From Mermis nigrescens (taxonomy: Eukaryota > Nematoda > Enoplea > Mermithida > Mermithidae), in assembly GCA_036768485.1 (NCBI GenBank), contig JAVLUZ010000760.1:299597-363596 (forward strand): DNA of 64,000 nt, in the 5' to 3' direction. The notes under the pieces are model-generated. The model saw only the letters and a list, made by a program, of their open reading frames with translations, was not told the DNA's origin and ran no database searches. A program made the position numbers and the translations under genes. Below, piece after piece: positions 1-7,690 of this stretch; the first letter of the stretch is position 1; each line of letters starts with the position of its first letter.

Positions 1-783
1 GTGTAAGTTAGTCATAGCCACGCGCCTAATAGGATACTTTGCTGTATATGAGAGCATTGTTTGTTCGAGTGCCAAATTGACAGTGTCTAAAACCTCAACT
101 TTTTGAATAAAAAATTTCATTTGTGAGACTTTTAATTCTAAAACAGTGTCTTCAAAGCACTGCAGTAAAAATGCGTCGCTATTTCTATGTAATTCTAAGC
201 AAAAATCGGTGAAATTAATCAGAAATCTGTCTTGCACGAACAAGTCAATGTGCAATGGAGCCGCGACTTCTACAAAATTTTCATCTTTAAACATTTTAGC
301 ACGTATTTTAAATGCTTCATTGTCTTTTGTGTCCACAGTGCCTCCTCCTTTGTGAAAGTAAAGTGCAGATTGCACTTGAGAATGCTTTGCATCATAACCA
401 TAATTTAATTCAGTTTCGGAGTACAATCTGTATGCATACTTATCAGAGCTATCAAAAATTAAGCGGCCTCCTAGGAAACATTTCACCTGCTTGAAGAAAG
501 TCTTACCAATTAGATTGATAGGCGCTTAGTTGGGTACTGATGCTCCAGCTGCGACTGTTGGTTTTTTTGATTCTTAATAGCATATAAATGTAGTTTTTGT
601 TCAGCTGAAGATGATGAGGATCGGGCGGAATTCTAAATTCATAAGGCCCCTTGTTAGTGATAGGGTGCGTAGGTTGAATTTCATGCCAGAAGCCTTGCTT
701 CACAACTACTTGGGTAGGAGGGACCGTAAAAGGTCTAGTTCGGTTTTAGTATTTGGGATAGGTTTTACATCTATGAGAGCCAT
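1..783 (-). pseudogene. Polinton capsid protein, F54H12.2 type (set A), partial and frameshifted
   Basis: Probable jelly-roll capsid protein of a Polinton/Maverick virus-transposon, of the family annotated in many invertebrate genomes as F54H12.2-like. The first ATG is at 783 and opens with ALIDVKPIPNTKTELDL. Reading moves frame near 736-740 into VPPTQVVVKQGFWHE, runs to a stop at 503, then continues in a third frame from about 510 to the window edge with GGRLIFD, AYRLYSETELNYGYDAKHSQ and LHIDLFVQDRFLINF. The gene therefore has two frameshifts and no C-terminus here. A TATA-like box (821-833) lies about 40 bp upstream of the ATG. The family call rests on the ELDL...PPTQ start, the tryptophan-containing strand that follows, and the LHIDLF segment. 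It is an inactive copy. Confidence 0.75.
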
Positions 784-1194
784 TTTTGTTGTCGTTTTTA
801 GAAAAAGCATCAATTGCATTAGTATTTACAGACTTTGAGCAGTAACAAAGACCCTCTTCTTGCTGCTGCTTATGGGCATGAGAGGCTTCATCAAAAAGTT
901 GAGCAGCTTCTTGCTTTGAATGTTCCTTAGTAGACTCAAAAAGCGGTTTTCCTTGAGCCAAATCGGACGCTATGTTTGCACCTGCTGCCAAAGCATGCTT
1001 TCCAACACGCTTACCTATTGATTGCAAAACAGGGATGGCCATTCTAAAAGTGAGCGGAAAAAACTGCCAAGGCCAACACCCCGCTGGTATGGGATGCCTT
1101 TAATTCCATCCAACCCATAGCCAGTTCGGGCAGCCTGCCCAGTGTAGTATTCCAACCAAATGGTGTAATTGTCAGGAGTGAATTGTACATGCAT
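746..1194 (-). pseudogene. Polinton small core-like protein (pX-like), frameshifted
   Basis: Small basic/hydrophobic protein of the kind that sits next to the capsid gene in Polintons and adintoviruses and is often compared with the adenovirus core protein pX. That assignment is by family resemblance only. The likely start is ATG 1194 (MHVQFTPDNYTIWLEYY), 39 bp after a TATA box. Gly-rich text (GYGLDGIKGIPYQRGVGLGS) is followed by a one-base frameshift near 1040, after which PVLQSIGKRVGKHALAAGA continues in another frame. The open frame then runs on to 746, into the next gene. A TAA embedded in the next gene's TATA-like box (about 825) in a different frame may be the original end, which would imply a second frameshift. 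Confidence 0.6.
821..833 (-). promoter_or_regulatory. TATA-like box of the set A capsid gene
   Basis: On the minus strand it reads GTCTGTAAATACT, a one-base variant of the GTCTATAAATACT box found before the other genes of this cluster. It sits about 40 bp before the ATG at 783 and overlaps the 3' end of the preceding gene. Confidence 0.6.
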
Positions 1195-1230
1195 TTTTAA
1201 AATTTTATTCACATAGAAAATAAAACAATA

Positions 1231-1246
1231 AGTATTTATAGACTTT
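1231..1246 (-). promoter_or_regulatory. TATA box GTCTATAAATACT of the core-like gene, containing the upstream gene's stop codon
   Basis: The minus strand reads AAAGTCTATAAATACT. The TAA at 1238-1236 is also the stop codon of the preceding gene (codons AGT CTA TAA). The box is 39 bp before ATG 1194. Confidence 0.7.
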
Positions 1247-1802
1247 CATCCCAGTCAAATTCGTTGCCTGCAGCAAAAATCTCCTTACCTTGTCTATTAG
1301 CAATACTTTCTAGGAATACATTTGTGCGATTAAACACTTTCAGCAATTCTTTTGTGCCAGGATGCCTGCTTATTTTTTTTGCGCTCACGTGCCAGATCAT
1401 TAACTAAATCTGTGATGTTTGAACCATTGATTTTTCGACCATCTATTACAAGCTCGCCATTAGGCTCAATTTCCACAAATGGGTTTGTGCGAATGTATTG
1501 TAGAAGGAGTTTTGCCTTTGGAATCTGATTTTTGGTATACCAGTGAGTATTTCTTTGTCATTAATTGTGTCACTTGCATGTCCTACAATAGTAGCTTTAT
1601 ATGGTTGCTGCTTCTGTTCGAGCAATCGCTTGAATTTGCCTAGTATTTGATTATATTTTACAAGTTTTACATCAGATGGTACATTTTTGCTGCTTAAAAT
1701 TTGTTGCATCTCATTATTAAAGTTATCAAGCAAAACTTCGACTGGTTTAGAATGTTCACTGATTTCAGCGGGTATTAAAATCATTTTTTCAGTGTGCTTC
1801 AT
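1236..1802 (-). pseudogene. Conserved Polinton protein of unknown role (set A), two frameshifts
   Basis: Starts at ATG 1802 (KHTEKMILIPAEISEHSKPV) and overlaps the stop of the preceding gene as ATGA. It is hydrophilic, about 185 residues over its three frames, without membrane segments. Recognisable conserved stretches are LDNFNNEMQQIL in the first frame, NPFVEIEPNGELVIDGRKIN and SNITDLVNDLARERKK in a second (after a shift near 1530), and HPGTKELLKVFNR to DWDESL in a third (after a shift in an A-run near 1375). I recognise this as a protein commonly found between the packaging ATPase and core-like genes of Polintons; its function is not established. Its stop codon lies inside the next TATA box. 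Confidence 0.6.
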
Positions 1803-2159
1803 TGCCTGCGTGTTATTGCATCAGCTAGTAAAGTACCTGCAATTGTAGGAATAGGAGTGAGTAAAAGTGGAAGAAAACCACCATCTTGTATTAAAATACC
1901 TCTTTTTTGTTTTGTATTTGCCTGCTTATTCTTTGCCAAGTACCTTATTTGATGCTGGTATCTTCGAAGTTTGTTGATATCTTTTTCAGAAAAGGGAATA
2001 TTACCATTAAGAAAGTTGTTTGCACAGTCACAGAGACAAAGAATCTGATCTTTACTGGCAGTATTTTTAATAGCGTCTCTTTGAGGTTTCCTTGCTTGAC
2101 TTAGAAGGACTAAGAAGGTGTAAACAAATAATATTGCGTCTTAATCGTTCTTTACCCAT
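1799..2159 (-). pseudogene. Conserved small Polinton protein with hydrophobic C-terminus (set A), frameshifted
   Basis: Starts at ATG 2159 (MGKERLRRNIICLHLL). After a shift near 2085 it reads KDQILCLCDCANNFLNGNIP, KLRRYQHQIRYLAKNKQ and then a glycine/leucine-rich hydrophobic tail (GGFLPLLLTPIPTIAGTLL). This basic N-terminus plus hydrophobic tail of about 120 residues is typical of a short conserved Polinton gene next to the packaging ATPase. A virion role such as membrane lysis is only a guess. The TGA stop overlaps the next ATG (ATGA). A TATA box (2192-2203) lies about 35 bp before the ATG, inside the ATPase 3' end. Confidence 0.55.
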
Positions 2160-2164
2160 TTTAT

Positions 2165-2816
2165 TTATTTGATTTCATCACCTTCTTTTGTAGTATTTAT
2201 AGATTTTTGCATATAAACAGCTGGATGACTGCTGAAGATATTTGTTTTTAGCCTAAGTTCATCTCTAGCGTTCTGACTGAGATCAATCAACAGATAGCCA
2301 TGCAGCTGAGCACTAGCATCAGAGTAGGCTTCTATGAAATATTTTGGATTGTCAGGATAAAGCTGATGAGATAAAACTTGCGCCTGTAATTGATCGGCAG
2401 GATTTTTAAATAAAACTATATAGTCAGATTTTATATGTTAAGTTCTGAGTCCCTCAAAGAACACGTTTTGAACAATTTGAATAATGCTAATGTTCCAATG
2501 ATGACAACTAAGTGTAAACAGCTGTACAATCTGAGTATTACCTTTGCTCTCTTGCATCAGATTGTTGAGAATCAAAAGTTGCGGCACAGGACTAAACTGT
2601 TTCAAGTATGAGAAATCAGGGAAGCCCCTCTATGAATGAAACATTTTCAATTTTCCTGTAAAGTACTGCAAAGCACTCTGCAAAGCACCACCAAATCATT
2701 TTAATTTTGGTATCAATCAAGTGTGCTCTATTTTCAATTAATTGCCCAACAAATGTAGTTTTACCGGACTTTGTTGGTCCAGAGACAAGACAGGTGAAAA
2801 GGTGTTTGAAAATCAT
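2165..2816 (-). pseudogene. Polinton DNA-packaging ATPase, A32/FtsK-like (set A), degraded
   Basis: ATPase that would pump the element's DNA into its capsid. Start ATG 2816. Walker A is GPTKSGKTT at about residues 13-21. The Walker B region reads LLILNNLMQE, with Asn where an acidic residue is expected. It is followed by the family's LFTLSCHHWNISIIQIVQN block and DYIVLFKNPADQLQAQVL. A one-base frameshift lies near 2619 and an in-frame TAA at 2440-2438. The C-terminus (AYSDASAQLHGYLLIDLSQN) matches the family. At about 217 residues the size is normal. It is divergently transcribed from the TBP-like gene across a 44-bp gap. A second, dissimilar copy lies at 6426-7086. Confidence 0.8.
2192..2203 (-). 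promoter_or_regulatory. TATA box TCTATAAATACT of the small hydrophobic-tail gene
   Basis: Minus strand TCTATAAATACT, about 35 bp before ATG 2159. It lies within the last codons of the packaging ATPase gene, so promoter and coding sequence overlap. Confidence 0.6.
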
Positions 2817-2860
2817 TTTTTGTTTATAAATAACAATTTATATATAGGTATTTTTAGAAA
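2817..2860. promoter_or_regulatory. Bidirectional TATA region between the ATPase and the TBP-like gene
   Basis: The 44-bp gap holds TATAAATA on the plus strand at 2825-2832, 29 bp before the TBP-like ATG at 2861, and TATATAAATT on the minus strand at 2845-2836, about 20 bp before the ATPase ATG at 2816. Confidence 0.55.
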
Positions 2861-3379
2861 ATGGTTACAATACAGAACATTGCGCTAACTACAGCACTAC
2901 CAAACACATTAAATCTAGATGATATCTACCTTAAATTGCCAAATACTACGCAATACAATCACCTAAAAGTTCCAGGCATCATATTTCAATTACTCCCAGC
3001 TACGTTGCTGATTTTCAAGTCGGGCAAAATTGTATGTGTTGGAGCTAAAACTGTTCAAGAAGAAGAAAATACAATAGAGGCATTCATCCATATACTAAAA
3101 ATAGAGAATTAAATGTTGAAAATATAGCCTGTGCTGTTTGTTGGCTTGGCTAACTTGGGATTCCACATTGATCTTCGCAAGTTTTATGAGCTGGTGAAAA
3201 GAAAATGCATGTACGAAGTAGAATTATTTCCCGGCCTAGTATACAAATATAGAAATGTGACTTTTTTACTCTTTACAAGCGGAAAAATGATTCTCACAGG
3301 TGCAAAACACAAGCACGAGTTGCATATAGCGTATAAAATAGTTTCAACAATGCTTGAGAAATGCAGATTAGATACATAA
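2861..3379 (+). pseudogene. TATA-binding protein (TBP) homologue inside a Polinton cluster, frameshifted
   Basis: Saddle-type transcription factor core of about 170 residues, made of the two direct repeats typical of TBP. Repeat 1 (2861-3112) starts VTIQNIALTTALPN and ends LLIFKSGKIVCVGAKT. Repeat 2 (to 3379) has GFHIDLRKFYELV, VELFPGLVYKYRNVTFLLF and TSGKMILTGAKHKHEL. The hallmark F-x-SGK-x-x-x-GAK occurs in both halves and the ELFPGL motif is in the second, as in eukaryotic TBP. Between them the frame shifts (about 3105 and 3140), and the missing start of repeat 2, NVENIACAV, is readable in another frame. It is the only plus-strand gene of set A and lacks introns and the long N-terminal tail of cellular TBP. 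Divergence from the canonical core looks large, arguing against a recent host copy. Confidence 0.85.
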
Positions 3380-3403
3380 TATTCTAAAATTCACAAGAAC
3401 TTT

Positions 3404-3632
3404 TTCAAACTTTACAAAAAATATTCCAAACTTTACAGAAAATATTCCAAACTTTACAAAAAATATTCCAAACTTTACAAAAATATTCCAAACTTTACAA
3501 AAGTACCATGCTTAAGCATGTAAAATTTATTCCAAACTTTACAAAAAATATTCCAAACTTTACAAAAAATATTTCAGACTTTACAAAAAATGTTCCAAAC
3601 TTTACAAAAAATATTCCAAACTTTACAAAAAA
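3404..3632. repeat. Short tandem repeat of about 20 bp (TTCCAAACTTTACAAAAAATA)
   Basis: About 11 copies with small changes follow the TBP-like gene, broken once by a perfect 14-bp palindrome CATGCTTAAGCATG at 3507-3520. No spacer diversity, so not CRISPR-like. It could be an origin, a terminator region or simple satellite growth; nothing in the sequence decides this. Confidence 0.85.
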
Positions 3633-3718
3633 TTTGCGTTTTTCAGATCAGAACGTTTGTCATGGATGAGGTGATGTGCTCACCGAGCTTTTTTATGTAA
3701 AGATTTGCATAATAAAAT

Positions 3719-3925
3719 TTAGCCTCTGGGCTTAAAACTTCCCCATAACTTGAAAAGTGTGCTCAGTTCGCCTTTAATGGCGTGTTCGTCAATTTCTAGT
3801 AATGTTCGCCTATATTGTTTGCTCATTTTTGGCCAAAAATATGCACCAAGTGCGGCGTCAGAAAAGTACGTGTATTGTGACAAACAGTGCAACGCGCCAT
3901 TGAAAAAACACTGTCCAACCTCCAT
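3719..3925 (-). CDS. FW-motif protein, set A copy (unrecognised family)
   Basis: A 68-residue open frame from ATG 3925 (MEVGQCFFNGALHC) with LGAYFWPKM and a C-terminal LFKLWGSF. I do not recognise the family, but related segments occur in three other places in this cluster: 11072-11347, about 11985-12060 and twice within 12240-12605. The shared core is an aromatic YFW or FFW, two residues, M/F, then an aromatic and a basic residue before a W or similar. It is small, without signal peptide or membrane segment. A TATA box (3956-3963) is 31 bp before the ATG and contains the integrase stop codon. It may be intact or truncated. Confidence 0.55.
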   Translation of the reverse strand: MEVGQCFFNGALHCLSQYTYFSDAALGAYFWPKMSKQYRRTLLEIDEHAIKGELSTLFKLWGSFKPRG

Positions 3926-3955
3926 TTTTTTAAAATTCACAAGAGACAAAATTGT

Positions 3956-3963
3956 TATTTATA
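3956..3963 (-). promoter_or_regulatory. TATA box of the FW-motif gene, containing the integrase stop codon
   Basis: Minus strand TATAAATA. Its TAA (3961-3959) is also the stop codon of the integrase-chromodomain frame (codons AAA GTA TAA). It is 31 bp before ATG 3925. Confidence 0.65.
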
Positions 3964-4974
3964 CTTTTAGCACATTAGAGACCCATGAGTCAAATTTTGG
4001 CGGATAGCCCCTCCAGCGTACCAAATAATCAGTTTTTGCGCCTCTTTTTCTTGTTTTTATAATTTTTTACAATAATGAACAAATTGTCAGTGGAAACGTT
4101 AATCTTTTGCAGTTTGGGCTCGTAAAAAATACCATCTAGTTTTTCGCCCATTTGATCTTCTAAAACATAGACAGGCGGGTTTCTAGCATATCTTTCCTTA
4201 ATTAAAAAATACTCCTCATTCCCATTGGGCCAGAACCCTTTTCGAACGTACGCTTCACTTTACTTATTCTGACTTTGTCACCAATTTCGAATTTGAATTC
4301 AGTTTGATTATCGCCTATAAGGCGGAATGCTCTGTTTAATATTTCATGCTCGTTCTTAGCCGTCGCATTTGCCGGACACGTACCTATTGTTCTATGAAAC
4401 GAATTGTTGTAATTCTTCATAATTTTTGGTAAAATGTCAGTAAACTTGTGCGTGTTGTTTTTAATAAAATACCTCCACATGCATTCTTTGAGTGTTCTAT
4501 TGAAACGCTCTACTACAGATGCCTTCATCTCGCTTTTAGTCGTAAAAAAAATCTACAGATTATGATTTCAAAAATTTCTGAAACTCGTTATTTACAAATT
4601 CTTTGCCTGCATCTGTTTGCAGCTTGTAGGGTTTGCGATATGCAAAAATTGTTTTAAAAGCCTCAACAATGTCTTTAGAATTTTTGCTTTTTAGGGGCAC
4701 GGACCATTGCGTACTTTGAGAAAATGTCTATACAGTTGAGTAAGTACTTAAAATTTTCATTATTGTTGGCTAGGGATTGCAAATTGACCAAATCCGCTTG
4801 CCACTGCTCGTCTATGCTTCTCACTAGGACTTTGTTTCGAGTATAACGCTTGAATGAGGGTTTGTGTAAAGTGTAGGTAGGTTGTTTTTCCATCCATGCT
4901 TTTACCTGTTCCAATTTGGCGGTTGGGCGAATTTTTTTACGCGAGTGTAAAGTTGGTTGACGCCAGTGAACCAA
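3959..4974 (-). pseudogene. Polinton integrase with C-terminal chromodomain (set A), frameshifted
   Basis: DDE-type (retroviral rve) integrase that would insert the element. From the N-terminal side: VKAWMEKQPTYTLHKP, first catalytic Asp in WQADLVNLQ, NCIDIFSKYA, second Asp in LQTDAGKEFVNN (read in another frame near 4600), and catalytic Glu in VERFNRTLKECMWRYF. After a linker (IGDKVRISKVKRTFEKG, YVLEDQMGEKLDGIFYEP) a further shift near 4040 leads into a chromodomain, DYLVRWRGYPPKFDSWV. At least three frame changes make it inactive. The true start lies upstream of 4974 and is unclear. A related copy sits at 9974-11037. Chromodomains on Polinton integrases are known and are thought to guide insertion to modified chromatin. 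Confidence 0.8.
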
Positions 4975-5540
4975 CTTTGCGGATCGAATGCCACAAGGAG
5001 TGTCGTGTTGCTCAGAGAGAGCCCACTAAACCATAGATTCATCTAAATATAATATTTGAATATTCATATTTTTATGAATAGATACTTTCAGTTGCAATGC
5101 TGATAACTTTGCCATCATATTTAAGTCTCTGGCCGGCGTTAGACAAGAAGGTGGCGTTGATGGGTCATCTTCTTGTGTCATCTATGAAAAATATACTTTT
5201 AAAATATGCTATTTGCAGTAACCATATTTTAATTTTACTCCTTTTATAGGTGTGATTTCATCAAATTCAGGCGATAAAATTGATTCACAATCAGATTCTG
5301 ACTCAATTTTGAACTGATTCCTGTTGAAATGCTAATTTCAAGCTCAAATCACTAAGAGCTTAAGTAAAAACTTGTGCCTTCTAGCACACCTAAGCTGAAA
5401 AGCATTATTTTTTGATTTACTTGATTGTTATCTTACACTTATGCTCAATATGTTTTTATATAGTTTTTCTTGATATTTTGTTGCTTACCAACAGATGTAC
5501 ATAACTATATAATATTCCAGAACATGTAATATTGATGTCT
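4975..5540. other. Unassigned spacer between the two Polinton gene sets
   Basis: AT-rich, with no long open frame. On the minus strand there is a 53-codon frame from an ATG near 5188 (MTQEDDPSTPPSCL, then SALQLKVSIHKNMN), preceded by another short acidic stretch (SPEFDEITPIKG). This may be a remnant of a different inserted gene or of the integrase 5' end; I cannot assign it. Confidence 0.3.
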
Positions 5541-5978
5541 TTAGTTTAGGCGGCTGTACTTGTTCCTACCAATGTAAGTTTTCATCATTTGTTCGTCTAT
5601 ACCATAGGGTTCATACATATAAAAATTATTGAGCAACGAATTCTTTTTTAAAGGCAGTCTGCCTCGTTTTTTTGGAACACCTGACCCAAACTTGAAGAAG
5701 GTTTGTTTTTGTTTAGGCGGCCTGCCTCATTTTTTAGTAGTCTGTTGCGCCACTTGATGCTGTTTTTGACACTGATCTTCTAGCACTACCTGTTTTTGCA
5801 TAATATTTGCATATCCAGCTGACTTTACATCTGGATCGCCTTTTTTGCTCAAAATGTTTCCTTTAGATTCTTTGACATCAACTTAGGTAGTGAGTAATGG
5901 GTTGTCAGTGATTTTAGCTTTTCTCATCAAAGAATCAAAAAACTCTGTTAGAACTACATACATTTTATGGACGTTCAT
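5541..5978 (-). pseudogene. AT-hook-like protein of the Polinton cluster, two internal stops
   Basis: A 145-codon frame from ATG 5978 (MNVHKMYVVLTEFFDSLM) to TAA 5541, interrupted by an in-frame TAA and an in-frame TGA but with no frameshift. The middle is Gln-rich (VVLEDQCQKQHQVAQQ). Two short basic motifs resemble AT-hooks: GRPPKQKQ immediately after the TGA, and KKRGRLPLKK. AT-hooks bind the minor groove of AT-rich DNA, so a DNA-binding or core role is plausible by inference. The C-terminus ends YIGRNKYSRLN. I do not recognise the full-length family. Confidence 0.5.
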
Positions 5979-6052
5979 TTTTTGATGTTTTTTAGAAAGA
6001 AGTGTAAGGTTTAAAAATAAATTCAAAAGATTCAGTTTCTAAAATTTTCTGT

Positions 6053-6304
6053 TTATCTTTTTTTGGTAGTTTCTGGTAATGCAAGCAAGTAAAAACTAGC
6101 TTCAAACTGTTCACAAAAAGCTGAATTTTCCGCGCAAAAAGTGTTATTCAAAATATGACAAGCAGCTTGAGTAAGCACTGAAAAAAATTCCGGGGGTGCT
6201 TGATTAATTAATAAGTCATGTAATCTTTTCTTCGTATTTTTATCCCCCAATAAGCAAAAATATGATTCGCTAACAGTAACTTCTTGTTGAGCTTTAGAAT
6301 TCAT
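6053..6304 (-). CDS. Small hypothetical protein of the Polinton cluster
   Basis: An 83-residue frame from ATG 6304 (MNSKAQQEVTVSESYFCLLG) ending in KKR, preceded 30 bp upstream by TATAAATA (6341-6334). It has four cysteines but no clear zinc motif, and a mildly hydrophobic centre (FFSVLTQAACHIL). Start placement fits the cluster's TATA spacing, which is the main reason to think it is a real gene. Function unknown. Confidence 0.45.
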   Translation of the reverse strand: MNSKAQQEVTVSESYFCLLGDKNTKKRLHDLLINQAPPEFFSVLTQAACHILNNTFCAENSAFCEQFEASFYLLALPETTKKR

Positions 6305-6319
6305 AATTTTTTTAAAAAC

Positions 6320-6422
6320 TTACATTCCTTACATATTTATAAGCTTCGCCAAATAATCATAGGTGTTTCATCCAAATAAATACTAGATCACAGTCTGTTT
6401 TCGATTTTATCAGAAAATACAT
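6320..6422 (-). other. Possible very small gene remnant
   Basis: A TATAAATA lies at 6441-6434, and an ATG at 6422 opens a 20-codon frame (MYFLIKSKTDCDLVFIW) that reaches TGA and then continues for 14 codons to TAA. The spacing between box and ATG is too short for the cluster's usual pattern, so this is weak. Confidence 0.2.
6334..6341 (-). promoter_or_regulatory. TATA box of the 6304 gene
   Basis: Minus strand TATAAATA, 30 bp before ATG 6304, consistent with the spacing at the other genes of the cluster. Confidence 0.55.
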
Positions 6423-6425
6423 CAA

Positions 6426-7086
6426 TCAGTAAATATTTATAGGGCTTTCCTTCATTGTTTTAATATAAGCTTGCTTTAATGGCCCCCTTGAGCCGTATAA
6501 TTGATTACTCAAGACGTCTAAGACATTCAAATGAGGCATTTTAGTTAAGATAAAATAATGACAATTCCGGTTGATGGTTTTTGAAAGAGGGCCTCTAAAA
6601 AATGGATTCTGAGTGATAAAGAAATTTATCATGTTTTTGTGATGGCCTAACACCTTAAAAAGACTAGCAAACACGTCAATTTTGACCACAATGTTGGCAA
6701 GATCAATGCAAACGCAAACGTTGCCTTTTTCTGGCTCGTCGTACCATTTGCGTTCAATTTTGTCCATTTGAAGTCCTTGTACGAATGAAATGTTCGGAAA
6801 TGTACTTGAAAATTCTTGAAAAAGTGGTTGCCATACATTTTAAAAATATAAAATTTTATTTCTTTCTGGTTTAAAAGGCCATTCTTTCAATAATTTTAGT
6901 AGAAAACAAAATTTTCCGCTTCCTGTTGCTCCTGAAATTACAAAATTAGCAGGCAATCTAAGATACTTTATGCTATCTTCTTCTATTTGCTCCATTCTCT
7001 GTAGCACATACACGTTTGACATGAAGTGCAAATAGGCATTTTTGTATGAAATTATTTCTTGAACCAATCGCAAATCTGTTTATCAT
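6426..7086 (-). pseudogene. Second A32-like packaging ATPase (set B), degraded
   Basis: A divergent second copy of the Polinton packaging ATPase. Walker A is SGATGSGKFCF; the Thr/Ser normally following the Lys is Phe. A WQPLFQEF segment, a Walker B-like VCVCIDLAN and the later FFITQNPFF...NCHYFILTK block align by pattern with the set A copy (2165-2816) but share few residues. An in-frame TAA (6842-6840) splits the P-loop half from the C-terminal half without changing frame. The start is uncertain: ATG 7086 fits the TATA spacing (37 bp from 7123-7132) but needs a shift before the P-loop frame, while ATG 7117 is too close to the box. The 3' end (CCTATAAATATTTAC) itself contains a TATA-like string. 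Confidence 0.6.
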
Positions 7087-7528
7087 TGTCAGACTTATGG
7101 CTCAAATATTCAGCCATAATCCTATTTATAGATTTTTGTCTACATCGTTTGCGAGAAAAATATAAGCAGTACATCCCACACGTTTTGCTTGTGTCTCCTT
7201 GTAACCTCTGCTCAACACTTAGGAACTGACCTGGATACATTGTGAAACTAGAAAAATAATTTACTGCATCTTCTAAGCATTTGCTATAGGACAATGGAGT
7301 TTTAGCCAAACTGTCAAAAAATATCATTTTATCCGAATTTGATGATTTGTAAAACAGTACCCAATGCTGACCTTTATGCGTCGACAAAGCCGTGTTAACA
7401 ATAACAAAGAATTTTTCAGTATTCAAAAATTGCTCAGATAATATCTGGTTGCATGAAAATACTCCATTGAAATAACATGATGCAACCTTGTCCGTATTTA
7501 CTATTGAACTTAACTGATTTGCATACAT
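7052..7528 (-). CDS. Polinton cysteine protease, adenovirus (adenain/Ulp1) type
   Basis: Maturation protease that would process capsid proteins. From ATG 7528 (MYANQLSSIVNTDKVASCYF) the catalytic elements appear in the adenain order: His in KGQHWVLFYKS, acidic residue in MIFFDSLAKT, Gln in EQRLQGDTS and nucleophile Cys in KTCGMYCLYFSRKR. The open frame is uninterrupted and is the best-preserved gene of set B. Beyond CRQK it reads through the next gene's TATA box to a stop at 7052; the original end was probably near 7130, so the tail may reflect a small indel. The upstream minus-strand sequence has TATAAGTATT about 45-50 bp before the ATG. Neighbours (ATPase and capsid) fit a Polinton morphogenesis block. 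Confidence 0.85.
   Translation of the reverse strand: MYANQLSSIVNTDKVASCYFNGVFSCNQILSEQFLNTEKFFVIVNTALSTHKGQHWVLFYKSSNSDKMIFFDSLAKTPLSYSKCLEDAVNYFSSFTMYPGQFLSVEQRLQGDTSKTCGMYCLYFSRKRCRQKSINRIMAEYLSHKSDNDKQICDWFKK
7123..7132 (-). promoter_or_regulatory. TATA box TCTATAAATA before the set B ATPase
   Basis: Minus strand TCTATAAATA, 37 bp before ATG 7086, overlapping the end of the protease frame. Confidence 0.55.
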
Positions 7529-7690
7529 TTTAGGGTTTGAAATCAAGAATAATGTTCCTACAAGTATCAATACTTATAATATCATCAAATAATAAATAAA
7601 GAAGCAATGTGCAACTGCCATTGATGCTGTTTATGGGCCATTGAGCAGTAAAAGTTATGACGCCATTTGTCCAAACACCCTTGTCTGGGT

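Noticed and set aside
1907..2104. Plus-strand hydrophobic frame.
   Set aside because: Antisense to the conserved small Polinton gene at 1799-2159.
3404..3632. Regularly spaced repeats resembling a CRISPR array.
   Set aside because: Units are contiguous with no spacers and the DNA is eukaryotic.
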